DNA from: Hybos culiciformis
Taxonomy: Eukaryota > Arthropoda > Insecta > Diptera > Hybotidae
Length of the DNA stretch: 64,000 nucleotides
NCBI GenBank assembly: GCA_964007475.1
Contig: OZ023273.1
Span: forward strand, 125,535,812 to 125,599,811
Direction: 5' to 3'
Positions 40,801-53,100 of this stretch are shown here, one piece after another. Positions within the stretch are counted from its first letter, which is position 1. Each line of letters starts with the position of its first letter. The notes beneath the pieces were generated by a model. The model searched no databases. It was not told the DNA's origin and saw only the letters and a list, made by a program, of their open reading frames with translations. The translations under genes and the position numbers were made by a program.

Positions 40801-43800
40801 TTTTTATAACAACAATTGGTAATTTTTCTCACAATTTATTATTTTATAAAAGGTAAATATTTCGCACATTACAACAAATTAGAAAATATGTCCGGGATTT
40901 TCATTATTATATAGAGATATTATTTTTTATTTTATTTCGTTGCAAAACTTTTACCTTTTGAAGAAAATGTGAAAAAAAAAAAAAACACAACAAAAAAAAA
41001 ATCACGCAGAATGTACCAAAAATGCGCTACACAACAACAATACCGATAACGAAAAAGAATTTCAAAAATATGTGTACACTGTACCAGCTTAATATAGTTT
41101 ACATAGAGAAAATTTGTAAGATATTTTTATGATAGGCGGAGTGGGTCTTATCTTTCAACTGCACTCAGCTAATCTAAAAAAATTATCTTACGTCTGGCAA
41201 GTGTTGTGTGCTGGACCAAGACAGATGATAATAGTTATTCAGGGTTGTATTTTAAAATAAAAATTATAATATTTTTTTGGGGCAAATTAATATTTTATAG
41301 GGATAAAAGAAAAAAATTAAATAAAAAAATATTGAAAAACACAAAACATGAAAATATATTATTAATAATAATTAAAAATTTAAGCTTTGAATAATATTAT
41401 TATATTTCTACATAAATTCGTTTGTAATATTATAATTGACAGTTAATTAAAATAAAAATTTATTTTATATTAGGCATTAATTTATGTATTTTTGAGAATA
41501 AAATTAGTACAAATTATGAAATATTATAGTATTTTTATATAAGAAATTAAAAAGAAAATAAATACTTAACCACTGACATATAATATTTATAACATTGCCA
41601 AAAAGTTTAATTGTATCACATAGAAAAGATATTACTCAATAAATTATGAATATGAAAAAAATTATCCAGTTCTTCTTCGCTTAATTGACATTTAGTACTT
41701 TGCGTGATTATAAAATAATTGTTTTATACGTTTTTTTAGTTTCAAATAAAAATAAAAATTGGGTTTTGCTAAATTTTTATAATTATTAATACCTACATAC
41801 AAACTTAATTACTCACCCAGATAAAAATATTAAATGACTAAGATATAAATAAATTTAAAAATTGAATTTCAAATCTTTATACCTATATCAGTAACTTTAA
41901 AATCGATAAGAACCGAGATATGAACTAATGATGAAGAAATATGTGTATATTCTTTGTTCATTAAAAACATATTAAATTATTTCAAATACAAGTTATATCT
42001 ATTAAGAAAATAACTAAATGCAGATTATCAATTATCACTTAAATGGTTAAAATCAAAATGAAAACAAATTTAATAACATTTCGATCTTATTTGGTATTAA
42101 AAAATATACTGTGGACATCCCTGAATAAAATACAAAATTAATTCATATGTTATCTGAATGCCAGTCTTTTAGTCTCTATTTCCATTATGATACGAAGAAA
42201 TAAAACTTCAAAATCAACACAAGATCATTCACATTAATGTGGAAATACGTATGTGGAAAAAATGTTTATTTTTTTCATACAAAATGCGATTATAAAAATA
42301 TTTATAAATTTATTTAATATATGTATTAACAACAAATAAACTTTATATTATTTGTAAAATACAAATTTATGGGTGTAAATAATATGTAAATATTATATTT
42401 TACAAGAATTCATTTCAAGAAAAAGCACAAAAAAAAAAAACGAATGAAAAACAATGCTAAAATTTGTAATATCGAAAAATAAGAGAAAATTTAATGGATC
42501 GATCAAACAAAATGTTATTGGTTCGCCAATTTACATACATAAAATAAAAACTTAGTACTTAATTTACTTCAATGAAATTTTTTTAGGGATAGTAATTCAG
42601 TATATAAATGTTTTGGCGACTTAAATAATATTTCTAAATATTTATTTAAAATATATATTTCAAAAATTTAAATCGGTTTCTATGTTAAATCTCCTGTATA
42701 ACATAGAAATCTTGAGAATCTTAATTTACATACTTACTATTCTCTGTGTTCATATTTTATAAATATGTACTTAAAATATAAAAACCATTATAGGATTAGA
42801 AAAGTTGATTCGCAAAATAAGGAATGTCAATTCAAAAGTTATTTTCTCAATAAAAAAGTATAGGTATGACGTAATTTTATCAGAATTTAAATTTGAGCTG
42901 ATAATTTAAAAATTTCTAACACAATAAATTACTCTTCATTTAAGAATTTTATAACATTATTTCCAAATATTATCTGTATAATTTTAGATTTTTATATACA
43001 TACATAAGTACTACATCTTTACCAAAAAAAAAAGAATAATATTATTCAAATTTTAAAACATTGATATTCGTATCAAAATCAAACTTTCTAGACAAAAGTT
43101 CATTATTTCTTTAGATTAGCTTCCCAATAATACATATATACTTAACTAAAAATTGATAAATTTTATAATACTCTTAAATTAATGAATTGGTGTTCGTGTT
43201 GGTAATAATACATAAATACTTATATTTCTACATAATCAATTTTGTATATTAGGAATTTATTTCCTTGCTTCGATTATCAAGAACATTTCTATTTATTTTT
43301 TATGAAAGACTTGATTCATCAGTTATAATTCCAAATTGATTTCTATTTAACCAATGAATATAAATTTTTCAGATTGTCACCGATTTTATATGCTTTCTGC
43401 TCCCTGCAAACTTGAAATTTTGAATTAATGATTGCAAAGAAAAAATTATTTTTAAATTCGCAGGTTATTGCTAAATCAATGATTGAGGTCAAAGCTGATT
43501 TATATTTATAACCAAAAATATCCCCAATGTTTATTAAACTTTTTTATGCAAATTCAAGTATCATCACCATCAGTAATCAAGCTCTACAATTTTCTAATTG
43601 TTTTATATTTAAAGCTTGCACATTTTGAATATAAATATGTAAGTATGTTCGTTAAACTAGAACTAGAATGTAAGATGAACTCAAAATTATTTATAAAATT
43701 TTATTTCTGCACAATATTTGATTTTAATTCAAGATTTTTAAAAATGATCCAAATCCTGTTAAGTTCTATTTTTCTCTCCTTTCCCAATATTTAGTGAATT

Positions 43801-46800
43801 TATGAGTACATACAACAAAAAAAATAAAGGAGTGACGGAAAATTCGTAATGAAATAAAATGGAATGAATTTATATAAACATATTATAATAATAAATTATA
43901 ATACAAAAAGGAAAACTTGAAATTTATGCTTATGGAAATCCAAATCTTCAATAATTTTACTTTATTTTATTAAAAAACATTTGTAGTGTACTAGAAAATT
44001 TTCAATATTTTTTACTGAACTTTGTTTTAAAAATTAATGTGGTACTTAATAAACATATATAAATACTAGGGCTTCTCATTTCACGCAACTTTCAAATCCC
44101 GGGATCCCGAAACAAAGTTTTTCATATTCCCGGGATCCCGGAATTTTTTTATAAGCACAAATTAAAAAAAAAATTATCTCATAAAATATTGCCATGCTTT
44201 CGATCCACTTCAACTTGACATGATGGGGTTACCTAAGTTGATATTTTTCATAATAACAAAGAAAAATACTGCATTATAAAAAATTAGTTAACAACTTGAA
44301 ATTTGCTTTCTAATCCTCAAACTTCGATTATTTTAAATAAATTTTAATTCTATATATATTAAACTGCACTTATTTATTTTTTAAATTCTTTATACTGACT
44401 TCACTTCGTTTCCACAAACTTAGAAAATCAAAATTGACCCACTTCCCGGTATCCAATCGTGTTGAAATTACACACACACCTTTATATAAACTTCACTACC
44501 TAGTCTCCAAACTTAGTAAGTCAAAATAGATCCAATTTCCGGTATCCAATCGAGGTAAAATTTTGCACATCACTTTGTCGTCGATAACAATATAATTTGG
44601 CATCACAGACTCACCCACACACATACCTTTATATGAACTTCATATCAATTGCCTCGCATATAAAGGATTTATATCAAAAACTTTGTTTTTATGGGTTGTG
44701 TTTTTTTTATACTAAAATTGTATATTTTAATTTTGGCTTTATACTGAAACAGTGAATGAAATTACGAGTATGTGATATATAAACATCAAAAGTTTATCAA
44801 AGGTTTAAAGCATAGCACTAATAATGAAGGGAATCCTATATATTGTACTATATATAATCTATATATTGTACTTAGCGCTATACTAACAGTACGCCGCATT
44901 CAGCAATCACTTAATTAATTCTGTCTAGCTTAGATATAAACCTAAACCTAAAATTTAGTGCAATCACTATTATATTTTTTAATTAAGCGGAAATCCCGGG
45001 ATTATGGGATTCAATTTTACAACCGGGATCCCGGGAAAACGGGATCCCGGGATCCCGTTTGAGAAGCCCTAATAAATACTATGAGGCATATGCTTATTTT
45101 TACAAATATGACTATACTTACCTATACTTACTTACCTATTTAAAAATTTAATTTTTATATCTTAAAAAATATGTTACCTTATGTACGTAAAATCAAACCT
45201 TGGTAATTGAAAATAAAAATAAAAATAAACTTCGATATGTAAATTTTAAATTATCTAGAATTGACAAAATATATTATCAGATTTGAAACACTGAAATGAC
45301 TAATATGATGATTTCAACTTTTTAATTAGACTGCTATAAGTAAGTCAGAATATACATTTTTAGAAAGTTTATTTCAATAAAGCTTTTTTCTTTTTTAAAA
45401 ATAATTTATAGGTTTTCCTTTTTATTTTATTCTTTTTCGTTGTTTACAAAAAGACTCCTATAAATTTGGAGTATCCAATTAATTAGTATCCAATAAAATA
45501 AAATGTAACTGAAACAAATAAAGGTACCGGAACCTCGAAGGGAGCATAAAAATTGGCATGCCTATAGGAACCCTTTAAAAGCTAATGCCGTATCACGAAT
45601 CTTCCAAACTGATTGATAGATGATAATAGAAACGGTACCTCAAAAAAGTATAAAAAAGGAATGTATTAAGTCAGTTTCCGTAATCAGATATTCATGATAT
45701 AATTTTCGTAGATCTAAAATTATAAAAATTAAGTACATACCTACATTACTTATGCTCATGTGTATTCTTCATTTGTATGTAAGTGTAATTATTCACTTAC
45801 TTTTTTACTTATGGCAAAAAAAACTAATAACGCATCACCATTTCATTCTAACTTGTTTGTCACGGTCTAAGTAAATACTTATATTCTTTTCTGAACATAA
45901 TTTTTATTACCTAATAAGCATAAGTCTTTATCAGCGAATATGTAAGTGGGTTTTAAAATTTAGTGATAATTTAATTTAAGTAAAACAATGTGTTATAAAA
46001 ATCAACCACCTTAATGGTTATAATAAACAAATTATAAGTTTAGGTTCAAAAATTAGAACTATAAAAGTATCTTTGGTATCTTATTTATAACCATTCCCGT
46101 TATTGGTATTTTTTAATAATTTAACAGTCCTAAAACGATTGGGTGGTATAAAATTGAAGTTTTCTATGAGTTGCATATCCACAAGTTCATAACTAAAATT
46201 TGGATGTTTGCAAAATTTTGTTTTTATCTAATATTGATTTTAGAAAACCTGATTCTATCAAAATCCTGATTTTAAAAATCTAGATCTAGAGTCTAGAGTC
46301 TAGCGTTTCTTAAACTAGGGGTCGCGAACCCAATTGGGGTCGTTAGATTTTTTCATGGGGTCGCGAAAAATTCCCAATTTAAAACAACTTTCTATATATA
46401 TATACTTATGTCTTAAATTAACAAACTTGGCAAGGTTTTTGAAATAATTTTTCAAGGTTTTAGAATTAGATGATTTTTTAAATACCTGAAATTTTTTGGT
46501 TGTAAATTAAAAAACATTATCTATCTTTGTCTGAAATGGCAGTTCAAATTGTTTTGCCATTTTCCACCACATATTTGTGTGAAAATGCATTTCATGCTTA
46601 TTATATATTAACACTCTCAGTGCCATGTCAGTAATTTTTGACTGTCAATGCTTTGCCGCTCGCACAACAACAGTTTTTGGGAATTTACATTAATAATTTC
46701 AGATTTTTGCTGACAACGCATTTTTTTAACATACCCTGTGTCAGGTCGATTTGTCTGACAAAAACTTTTTTTTTGAAATAAACTTGTCAGATCAATGTGT

Positions 46801-48585
46801 CTGGCAATAAATAACATATTAAAAAAAGCCTGTTTTTTCTGTGGCACTGAGAGTGTTAAATTAAAATATCACTCTCAATTGCGCAATATTGAAAATGTAT
46901 TGAAACCAGCGCTTTCGGAAATCGAGCCACAATTAACATTATTTGCTCTAAAAAGCAAGCGAACTCATCACATTAAAAAATATTTTAATGTTTTATTTAA
47001 TTTAAATACTAAATAATATAACTAGAAGAGGTTATTAATCTTTATTTTTATTAATTTTGTTATACTTAACTAGAAAATGTTGTTCATTTTATTTTAAGTT
47101 TTTATTTATTATAATATTTACTTTTACTAGAAAATGTTATTCATTTTTTTATTACCTGAAAATAAAATAATATTTGTTATCTAAACGTTTTTTTTCTTGA
47201 ATAACAATTATTTCTCAAAAAGATATAAGTAGGTTGTGGGTCGCCAAAATATGTCATTTAAAATTTGGGGTTGCAATACAGAAAAGTTTAAGAACCGCTG
47301 GCTCTAGACTATCCGTTTTTTTGAATCCTGACGATATTCCAAGTCTTAATTACTGACATATGAAAATCTTGACAAAATTCTGATTTTCATCTAAATTATA
47401 TTAAACAAAAAAATTGCACTGAATTAAGCGCTAGGTATTAGATAAAAAAAAAGTAAAATATTTTAATATGTATATTTAGGAAATGTAGAAAATTTAGGAA
47501 ATCTAGAACATATTACACTAGCAAAAGCATGCCCGAGAATATGTGTATTTTACATATTTTGACAGGCCAGATTTCTTTCATTAACCTTATGTTGTATTAT
47601 TGAGACTTGTCAAACAATAAAACTTTTAATTATTACTATTACATTTTTAAAGTAATGTAAGTATCTATTATCAGTTTTACAGGTTTATTTATATTGCTTG
47701 TAATTCTCCAAAAAATATCGAAGTTTATAAATATTTATTATGTAATCAGTTAGTCATTTAAACCTCTCGAATTTTAACTACAACTTAGGTTTATCTATTG
47801 TTTGAGTTTTAATAAAAAAAAAAATTTTCTTAACATCTTAAGACATCAACATACAGATAAGTTGCATCCCTAAAGTGAAACGTCAAATAGGTAAAATAAT
47901 TTACTTGGTATTAAACTACATAATGCATATTTTGTTCCCCAGAATTCATCCAGTTACCTAACTACCGACAATCAGAAATTCCAAATGTAGGTACCACTCT
48001 AAATCTAGTGCTGTATCTCAGTATCAAACCCAGAGCCTTATTTGCCGCAACGATATCGACCAATTAAATCTTTTTTTTTTTCGTTTTTAAAATTCTCCAA
48101 CATAGTAATAAGAATTCTTAGTTTCAGTCAGTTCTCAAAAAAAAAAAATTATTCAATTTTTTTTTTTTTTTCCAACATAGATAAGATTTAAAATTAAATT
48201 TTTTTTTATTATTATTTTGTACTTTGTGTTATTTATGGGCGAGATTGTCAAACCAGTTTTAAATAAAAAAATTCTTATCTATTTCGAAAAGAAAAAAAAA
48301 AAATTAAAATAAAAAAAAAAGAACACCAGGAAATGACAAATAAGATATTTTATTTATTTTTTTTGAAGAAAAACAACAAAAATAACAAAAAAACAATAAG
48401 ATTTTATTTCTTTTAAATTGGAATAAAAACAAAAAATTAAAAATTTTTTAATTTTTAATATAATTTATTTTATTTTATTTTTTTTTTTTAATAAATTAAT
48501 AAAAAATAAGTTTATTATTTTCAAAAAAAAAATTTTACATACTTTTTAAGAAAGGTTTCGGATTCGATTGTTTTCTTCTAGACAT
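22831..48585 (-). CDS. ush: U-shaped, FOG-family GATA cofactor
   Basis: Nuclear zinc-finger cofactor that binds GATA factors (Pannier, Serpent in flies) and usually represses them. Thirteen minus-strand exons: 48585-48543, 35198-35157, 27886-27454, 27269-27050, 26722-26619, 26556-26380, 26314-26096, 25976-25516, 24885-24602, 24525-24347, 23747-23558, 23487-23354, 23125-22831. The sum is 2781 nt, 926 aa, with all phases fitting. The N-terminus MSRRKQSNPKPF is the FOG NuRD-recruiting motif. PLDLS (about 417-421) is the CtBP-binding motif. Nine fingers: CCHC at about 149-170, 253-274, 571-592, 626-647 and 882-903; CCHH at about 207-227, 682-702, 710-730 and 772-792. The CCHC fingers end in the FOG-type H-x3-YYC/HYC pattern and are the type that contacts GATA. 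It is shorter than Drosophila Ush (about 1190 aa), mainly in linkers. Alternative first exons may exist. Confidence 0.95.
28529..29002. mobile_element. hAT-like non-autonomous element with 8-bp TSD
   Basis: 474 bp, flanked by perfect copies of GTATCAAT (28521-28528 and 29003-29010), the 8-bp duplication typical of hAT insertions. The left end CAGTTCCGGATTTAC and the right end GTAAATCCGGGCCTG are imperfect inverted repeats. The interior folds: arms at about 28712-28774 and 28814-28879 are near reverse complements. There is no transposase. It lies in ush intron 2. Confidence 0.85.
34385..34433. repeat. 26-bp-period tandem duplication
   Basis: CATTTATTATCGTTACAATA followed by TTT occurs twice, starting at 34385 and 34411. 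It looks like a simple slippage-type duplication in an intron. Confidence 0.8.
37177..37368 (-). mobile_element. Possible LINE reverse transcriptase relic
   Basis: A minus-strand frame contains ASVILVV, then a spacer of typical length, then YDWLIGKLRLEAN. This resembles the ADD-box block (A-D-D-x-x-L-V-V) and the following W-L-x-x-x-x-L-x-L-A block of R1/I-type LINE polymerases, with the aspartates lost. The match is weak and could be chance in this AT-rich DNA. Confidence 0.35.
39790..39960 (-). repeat. Possible third copy of the intronic repeat family
   Basis: On the minus strand this patch reads AAAAATTTTGGAGGGCCATA followed by TCTCG, close to the block at about 19217-19240 (AAAACTTTGGGGGGCCCTAT, then CTCC). 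The patch is more GC-rich than its surroundings. Confidence 0.35.
44067..45071. mobile_element. hAT-like non-autonomous element with 8-bp TSD
   Basis: 1005 bp. The left end TAGGGCTTCTCA and right end TGAGAAGCCCTA are perfect 12-bp inverted repeats. The flanks ATAAATAC (44059-44066 and 45072-45079) are identical 8-bp duplications, as for hAT insertions. Both subterminal regions carry several copies of the palindrome CGGGATCCCG, a likely transposase-binding arrangement. An internal direct repeat of about 92 bp period starts at 44417 and 44509. No transposase ORF is present. Confidence 0.9.
46301..47300 (+). mobile_element. hAT transposon relic with transposase C-terminus
   Basis: The ends TAGCGTTTCTTAAACT (46301) and AGTTTAAGAACCGCTG (47285-47300) are imperfect inverted repeats of the common hAT terminus. 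Between them, 46521-46603 reads LPFSTTYLCENAFHAYY and 46864 onward reads KYHSQLRNIENVLKPALSEI. Together these are the ordered blocks of the C-terminal hAT dimerisation domain (ZBED/Charlie type). The two parts are separated by a later 244-bp insertion and are also out of frame, so the gene is dead. No clear 8-bp target duplication remains. Confidence 0.8.
46612..46855. mobile_element. TTAA-flanked short TIR element (piggyBac-like)
   Basis: 244 bp with inverted ends CACTCTCAGTGCCA and its near complement (TGGCACTGAGAGTG), bounded on both sides by TTAA (46608-46611 and 46856-46859). TTAA duplication is the hallmark of piggyBac-type insertion. It sits inside the hAT transposase relic. No transposase is encoded; open frames within it are incidental. 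Confidence 0.8.
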
Positions 48586-49669
48586 AATTTTTTTTGTTTT
48601 TATTTTATTTTTAATTTTTTTTTTTTAAGTTTTTCGATTTTCTTAAAAAAAGTTTCTTTTTTAATATTAAAAAAATAATTTTATTTTAAATAAAATTTCC
48701 TTATTGCACTATTTTGTTTATTTACCGAAAATAAAAGACACTAATTGGGAAAAAAAAAAAAATATTAATTTTTAGATTAAATAAAAGTATTATTCTTGAT
48801 TCGTCGAAGCCATCCTTTATAAACACTCAAACCGTCATCATCGAAAAATTCCTTCAAACTGAAATGAAAATGAGTTTTTGAGATTTCAACTTTTTTGACA
48901 GATTTGAAATTTGCGAAAATTGAAATGAAAATGGAACGTAAAATTTTAAAGCAGCAAGTGAGCCTTAAAAATATAACATCGACTGAGCGATTGATAAGCT
49001 TTGTTTTTATTATAATTTATTATTTTAATTTTTTTGTAAATATCTAAATTTACTATAAATTGACGAAAAATAAAATCGAAGAATTGAATTAATCAAATTG
49101 AAAAAAAATTTAGTCTATGAATTTAATAATATGCTCAGACTATGTTGTTTTAACTAGTAAATAAATAAATAAATTACGTCCCACTGCGATTGCAGTCAAA
49201 TCCCCAGCCGGATAAATATTTTAGTTTGCACAAACTATATTTAATTTCTTGACTTTTTACGCACCTGTTTTTTCTTTGCCACAAAAGTACTGAGAAAAAA
49301 AAGTTTTCAAAATTAATTTATAATATGAAATGATGTATTTTTTGTACCCGTATCCGACAAAGTAAGTACCTAGGCATATATTCGAAAAAATTTGAGAGAT
49401 AAAATTAATTTTTATTTAGTAATAATATTAATAACAATTCGGTTGGGTGTTACAAAGCCCAAAGTCATAACGCCTATGGACTTTCATCTTTCATACCTAC
49501 TCATGTTAAAAAGCCATAATACCTACCCATCACTATCGCTACAAATCGGGGCAAAAAAAAATTTAATCATTTTTTTTTTTTCGTAGGAACATTGGTTATT
49601 CATAAATGAAAATACACATTCCGGGGACAATTGGGACGCCGGAACTGATCTTGAAAACTGGGACGGTTG

Positions 49670-49860
49670 ACGCAAGTTGACAATTTTGGAAGGCCTTATT
49701 TCCGAAATTAGTGTTTTCCCCCAAAAACCGTCTTGAATTTTACATCCGAGGGATCCCTTCTATCTCCTCTCCAAAAATAGGACACATCAGTAGACAACTT
49801 AATATGAAAACTTTGGGGGTTTTCGATTTTGAGGGTTTGGGCACAATCCAAATTTTCACG
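49670..49860 (+). repeat. Dispersed repeat copy related to 19100-19240
   Basis: This aligns by eye over about 180 bp with the interior of the element in tweek intron 20. Shared blocks in order are an AATTTTGRARGG-like start, a TTTCCC block followed by CCGT, CCAAAAATAGG/CCCAAAAATAGGG, and TATGAAAACTTTGGGGG. No terminal repeats are visible here, so it is a fragment. Confidence 0.7.
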
Positions 49861-50137
49861 TCTAGTAGAACAAGAATTTCGAATCGATAGCATATTTTTT
49901 TTTCGTCCAGTTACATTTCATAATCGTAACTATCCAGTGTCTTGTGAACTTAAAACTTTCTTTGGTCTCTCGTTCAAAAAAACTAATTAATGATTTTTGA
50001 ATAAAATAACATTTAAGTTTATATATCTTATTATTCATATTTTATTTTATTTATAAATAATTTTTTGTTTTTAATATTTTAATAATAAGTAGGTATCACA
50101 GAATCAGAAATAATTTTTTAAATGATAAAAATAAGTT

Positions 50138-50143
50138 TTTATT
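50138..50143 (-). terminator. Candidate cabut poly(A) signal
   Basis: AATAAA on the minus strand, only about 19 nt past the stop. Further copies at about 50041-50055 may be the ones used. Confidence 0.3.
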
Positions 50144-50161
50144 ACTGGAATGGCATTTCTT

Positions 50162-53100
50162 CTATATTTGGGTTGCTTGAAGAATTGGTGTTGGATAAAT
50201 AGTCCTGTATGCATTTGTTGTTGAATTTTGTTTTTTTTCATGTCTTCTTCTATGTTTTGATAAATGATCACTCCTCATAAATGCCTTTCCACAAACATTG
50301 CATATAAATTTTTTTTCTCCAGTGTGTGTTCTCTTATGTCTGCTTAGTTCATCAGATCGACTAAAACATTTATCGCATCCATCCCACTTGCAAACAAATG
50401 GTTTTTCTCCACTATGTTTTCTTAAGTGAGCTGAAAAAAAAAAAATTAATTAATTAAAACTTGCTTGATAATTAAATAAAAAACTACATATTTAAATGTA
50501 TGAGAAGAAAAGTAAATTTCATATCATTTTATTTGTATCACAACAAATAACTCGGAAGTAGGCCCATTAGTCACAATGAATCGAATCAATTTTCTTTTTA
50601 CTAACAATTTACACATTACATATATTATTTTGATATAAAAAATTTAACTTATCTAAACAACTCTTAATAATATTAATAAAAAAATTGAATAAGTACCTTT
50701 TAAGTGGCTGGATTTGAAATAATTTTTGTTGCAATTTGGATATTGACATTCATACACACGTCTTCTTTCTTTAGAATTGTTTTTCAAATTGTTATTTGGT
50801 TTTTTATCTATATCCATACCATTTGATATTTCATTGGGTTGCTGTGTATTACATATAATAAGAAATTGAGTTGGAGTAGCTGATGTTGGAAGAAAATTCC
50901 CTACATTATTTATGAAACAAATATTATTTGGTGCAATAATTTGAATTTGCTGCGTTTCATATGCCAAAGATGTTTGAAAAGAACCATTCACTGGATTATT
51001 TTCCGTACATATATTTGAAATTTCACTTATATTGTTGTTTAAATTATTTTCTAAAATTATTTCAGGTGCTTTAATTGGTATTGCTGATTCAATTGTAGAC
51101 ATTGAATCCATTGAATCCATACTTTTTTCCTCAATTGGTTTTTCAAAATTTTTATTACGATGCATTTTATATTTTAATCGCCTAAATATATTAATTGAAA
51201 CATCCTCATCAGATAAGGATTCCGAATACTCGACAGAATTCACATTTTTAATAATAACCGATGGACGATTCTGTATTTTTGTTTCATAATTGAAATTGAT
51301 TTTTTTATAAATTTCATCGTCTAATTGAGTTTGAGTCTCGTCATCGGATGGAGATGGGGTTATTAAGCCTTCTTTAATGTGATGATCTTGGAAGTTTATA
51401 TCAGGATTCTTGAAAATCTGAAAAGTATAATTAACTTTATTAATAAAAATATTAAAATTAAAAAATTTAGAAAATATTTCATTCATAGTTATATTACAAT
51501 TAATTTTATTACTATTATTTGCAAGTACCTACATATTATTTTTTATTTCAATTTATATGATATTCCACGTTTAAATAAAATTATTGTACTATACATATCC
51601 AAAAAATAAAATTAATATAATCTAAATCGATTAAAATGGCGAAAATAAAAATAAAAAATTTTGTGTCATTTTAGTTTGGACAATACATATTATTAAAAGG
51701 TACATATCAATACTTTGAAGACATCTACTAATAACTAACTATACATAGTAGTACGATACATTTTTTTTTAATTCACAATCTTTTATTGAAACTTTAAACA
51801 ACATTTTTTAATACTTTTACTATGATTAGGTTATTATTATTTTCTTTTTATTGAACTGATATTTTTAGAATATGAAGTGGATTAAATCAGTAACGTCTCG
51901 TATATGGACTTGCAAATTATGTCGGTACTGATTGAATTGATTTAAATTTATAATAAAGTGTCAAATTATCGTGACTTTTGGTGGAAAGTGTTTAATATAA
52001 AATATGCATTTTCCCTCTTTTTTTTTTTAAATTTTATTAACGAATCATTTTCAATAATTATAAATAGGCATTTTCAAAATATAAAGTTGTTCACATATCT
52101 AATGTTAATAAATTTTCAAAAACATATTTATTTCCAACATAATTTTAATATTTTAATTAATACGATGCAGACTTTAAAAGAAAATTAAACGCCCCAGTCA
52201 AAATATTATTATTAAGTTGTTGAATGGTAATCAAATTTAAAGAACAAAAACAAATAAATATAACGTGCATATCACGCTCACATAAGATGATTTTTTAAAT
52301 ATACTTTTTTTTTTGCGTTTTGAGCTGGAAAAATATATTATACATTTTTTTTTTTTTTTTTACTTATGTGATTAAGAATAAAAAATTCATAAAATGAGCA
52401 ATGAGCATACTATAACTAGGTATAAAATAAATTTTATGTAAAATATATAATTTCGAATTAAGATGTTTTTATAAAAGGTGAATGTTCAATCAAAAAAAAA
52501 AAAAAAATTGTACGTAAGTTCTAGCTAATATTTATTATTGGGAAGGTACCAAAATAGAGTTAGAACTTTGAAATATATAGTTTTTTTCTTTTAAATTAAT
52601 ATCAAATTCAAATTTTTAATTAAATATTTTACTAGTACGTTATGATAGTGGGATGATTAGACTTTGTACCCGCTAAAAAAATTATTTTTCATCATGATAT
52701 ATTATATACAAATATATGTATAGGTATATGCATGCAATATTATGTAGCTTATAGCGCGTCTTTCCAAAATATAAGAAATTCCCAGAAAATACTATGCTTA
52801 CGCTAAAGATGGTTTTGTGCTACATTTTAAAGAAAAAAAAATAAAATTTTTTTCTGGCAAAAGCGATGATTAAAAAATAAAATGTATACAAAAAAGTTGT
52901 AACGAAAAAAAAAATAAATAAATAAAAATATTTTTTTTCAAAAGAACGGAATTTAATTTTTTTTTGCAATGTTTATTTCAGTAGATACTTTTTGTTTTAA
53001 ATAATTTTGGCAATTTTTATTTTTCCAATTTTGTAGCTATATATCTATAGTAGTGTATTGGTAGTACTAGTACCTCGGCAATGAAATAAGTGTAACTAGT

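Larger units (their letters stand above)
35199..48542 (-). other. ush intron 1 (13.3 kb)
   Basis: Large AT-rich intron after the 43-nt first exon. It contains the transposable-element pieces listed separately (37177-37368, 39790-39960, 44067-45071, 46301-47300). A small GC-richer patch at 41130-41225 includes a donor-like CTTAC on the plus strand and could be a non-coding exon. Long introns of this kind often carry enhancers, but none can be pointed to from sequence alone. Confidence 0.75.
48586..50161. other. Region between cabut 3' end and ush start
   Basis: Holds the ush 5' leader and probable promoter plus the cabut 3' UTR. 48586-48780 is nearly pure A/T runs. A good minus-strand acceptor (TTTCATTTCAG) ends at 48861, so 48586-48860 may be a 5' UTR exon. 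A repeat copy lies at 49670-49860. No complete gene was recognised. Confidence 0.6.

Noticed and set aside
43483..43794. 103-codon plus-strand ORF in ush intron 1
   Set aside because: It is low-complexity, rich in Phe, Lys, Ile and Leu as expected of AT-rich noise, with no domain or splice support.
46617..46847. 76-codon minus-strand ORF
   Set aside because: It lies wholly inside the TTAA-flanked element, spans its inverted ends and resembles no known protein.
46293..47308. An 8-bp target duplication around the hAT relic
   Set aside because: The flanks CTAGAGTC and GCTCTAGA do not match; both contain CTAGA words that mislead the eye.
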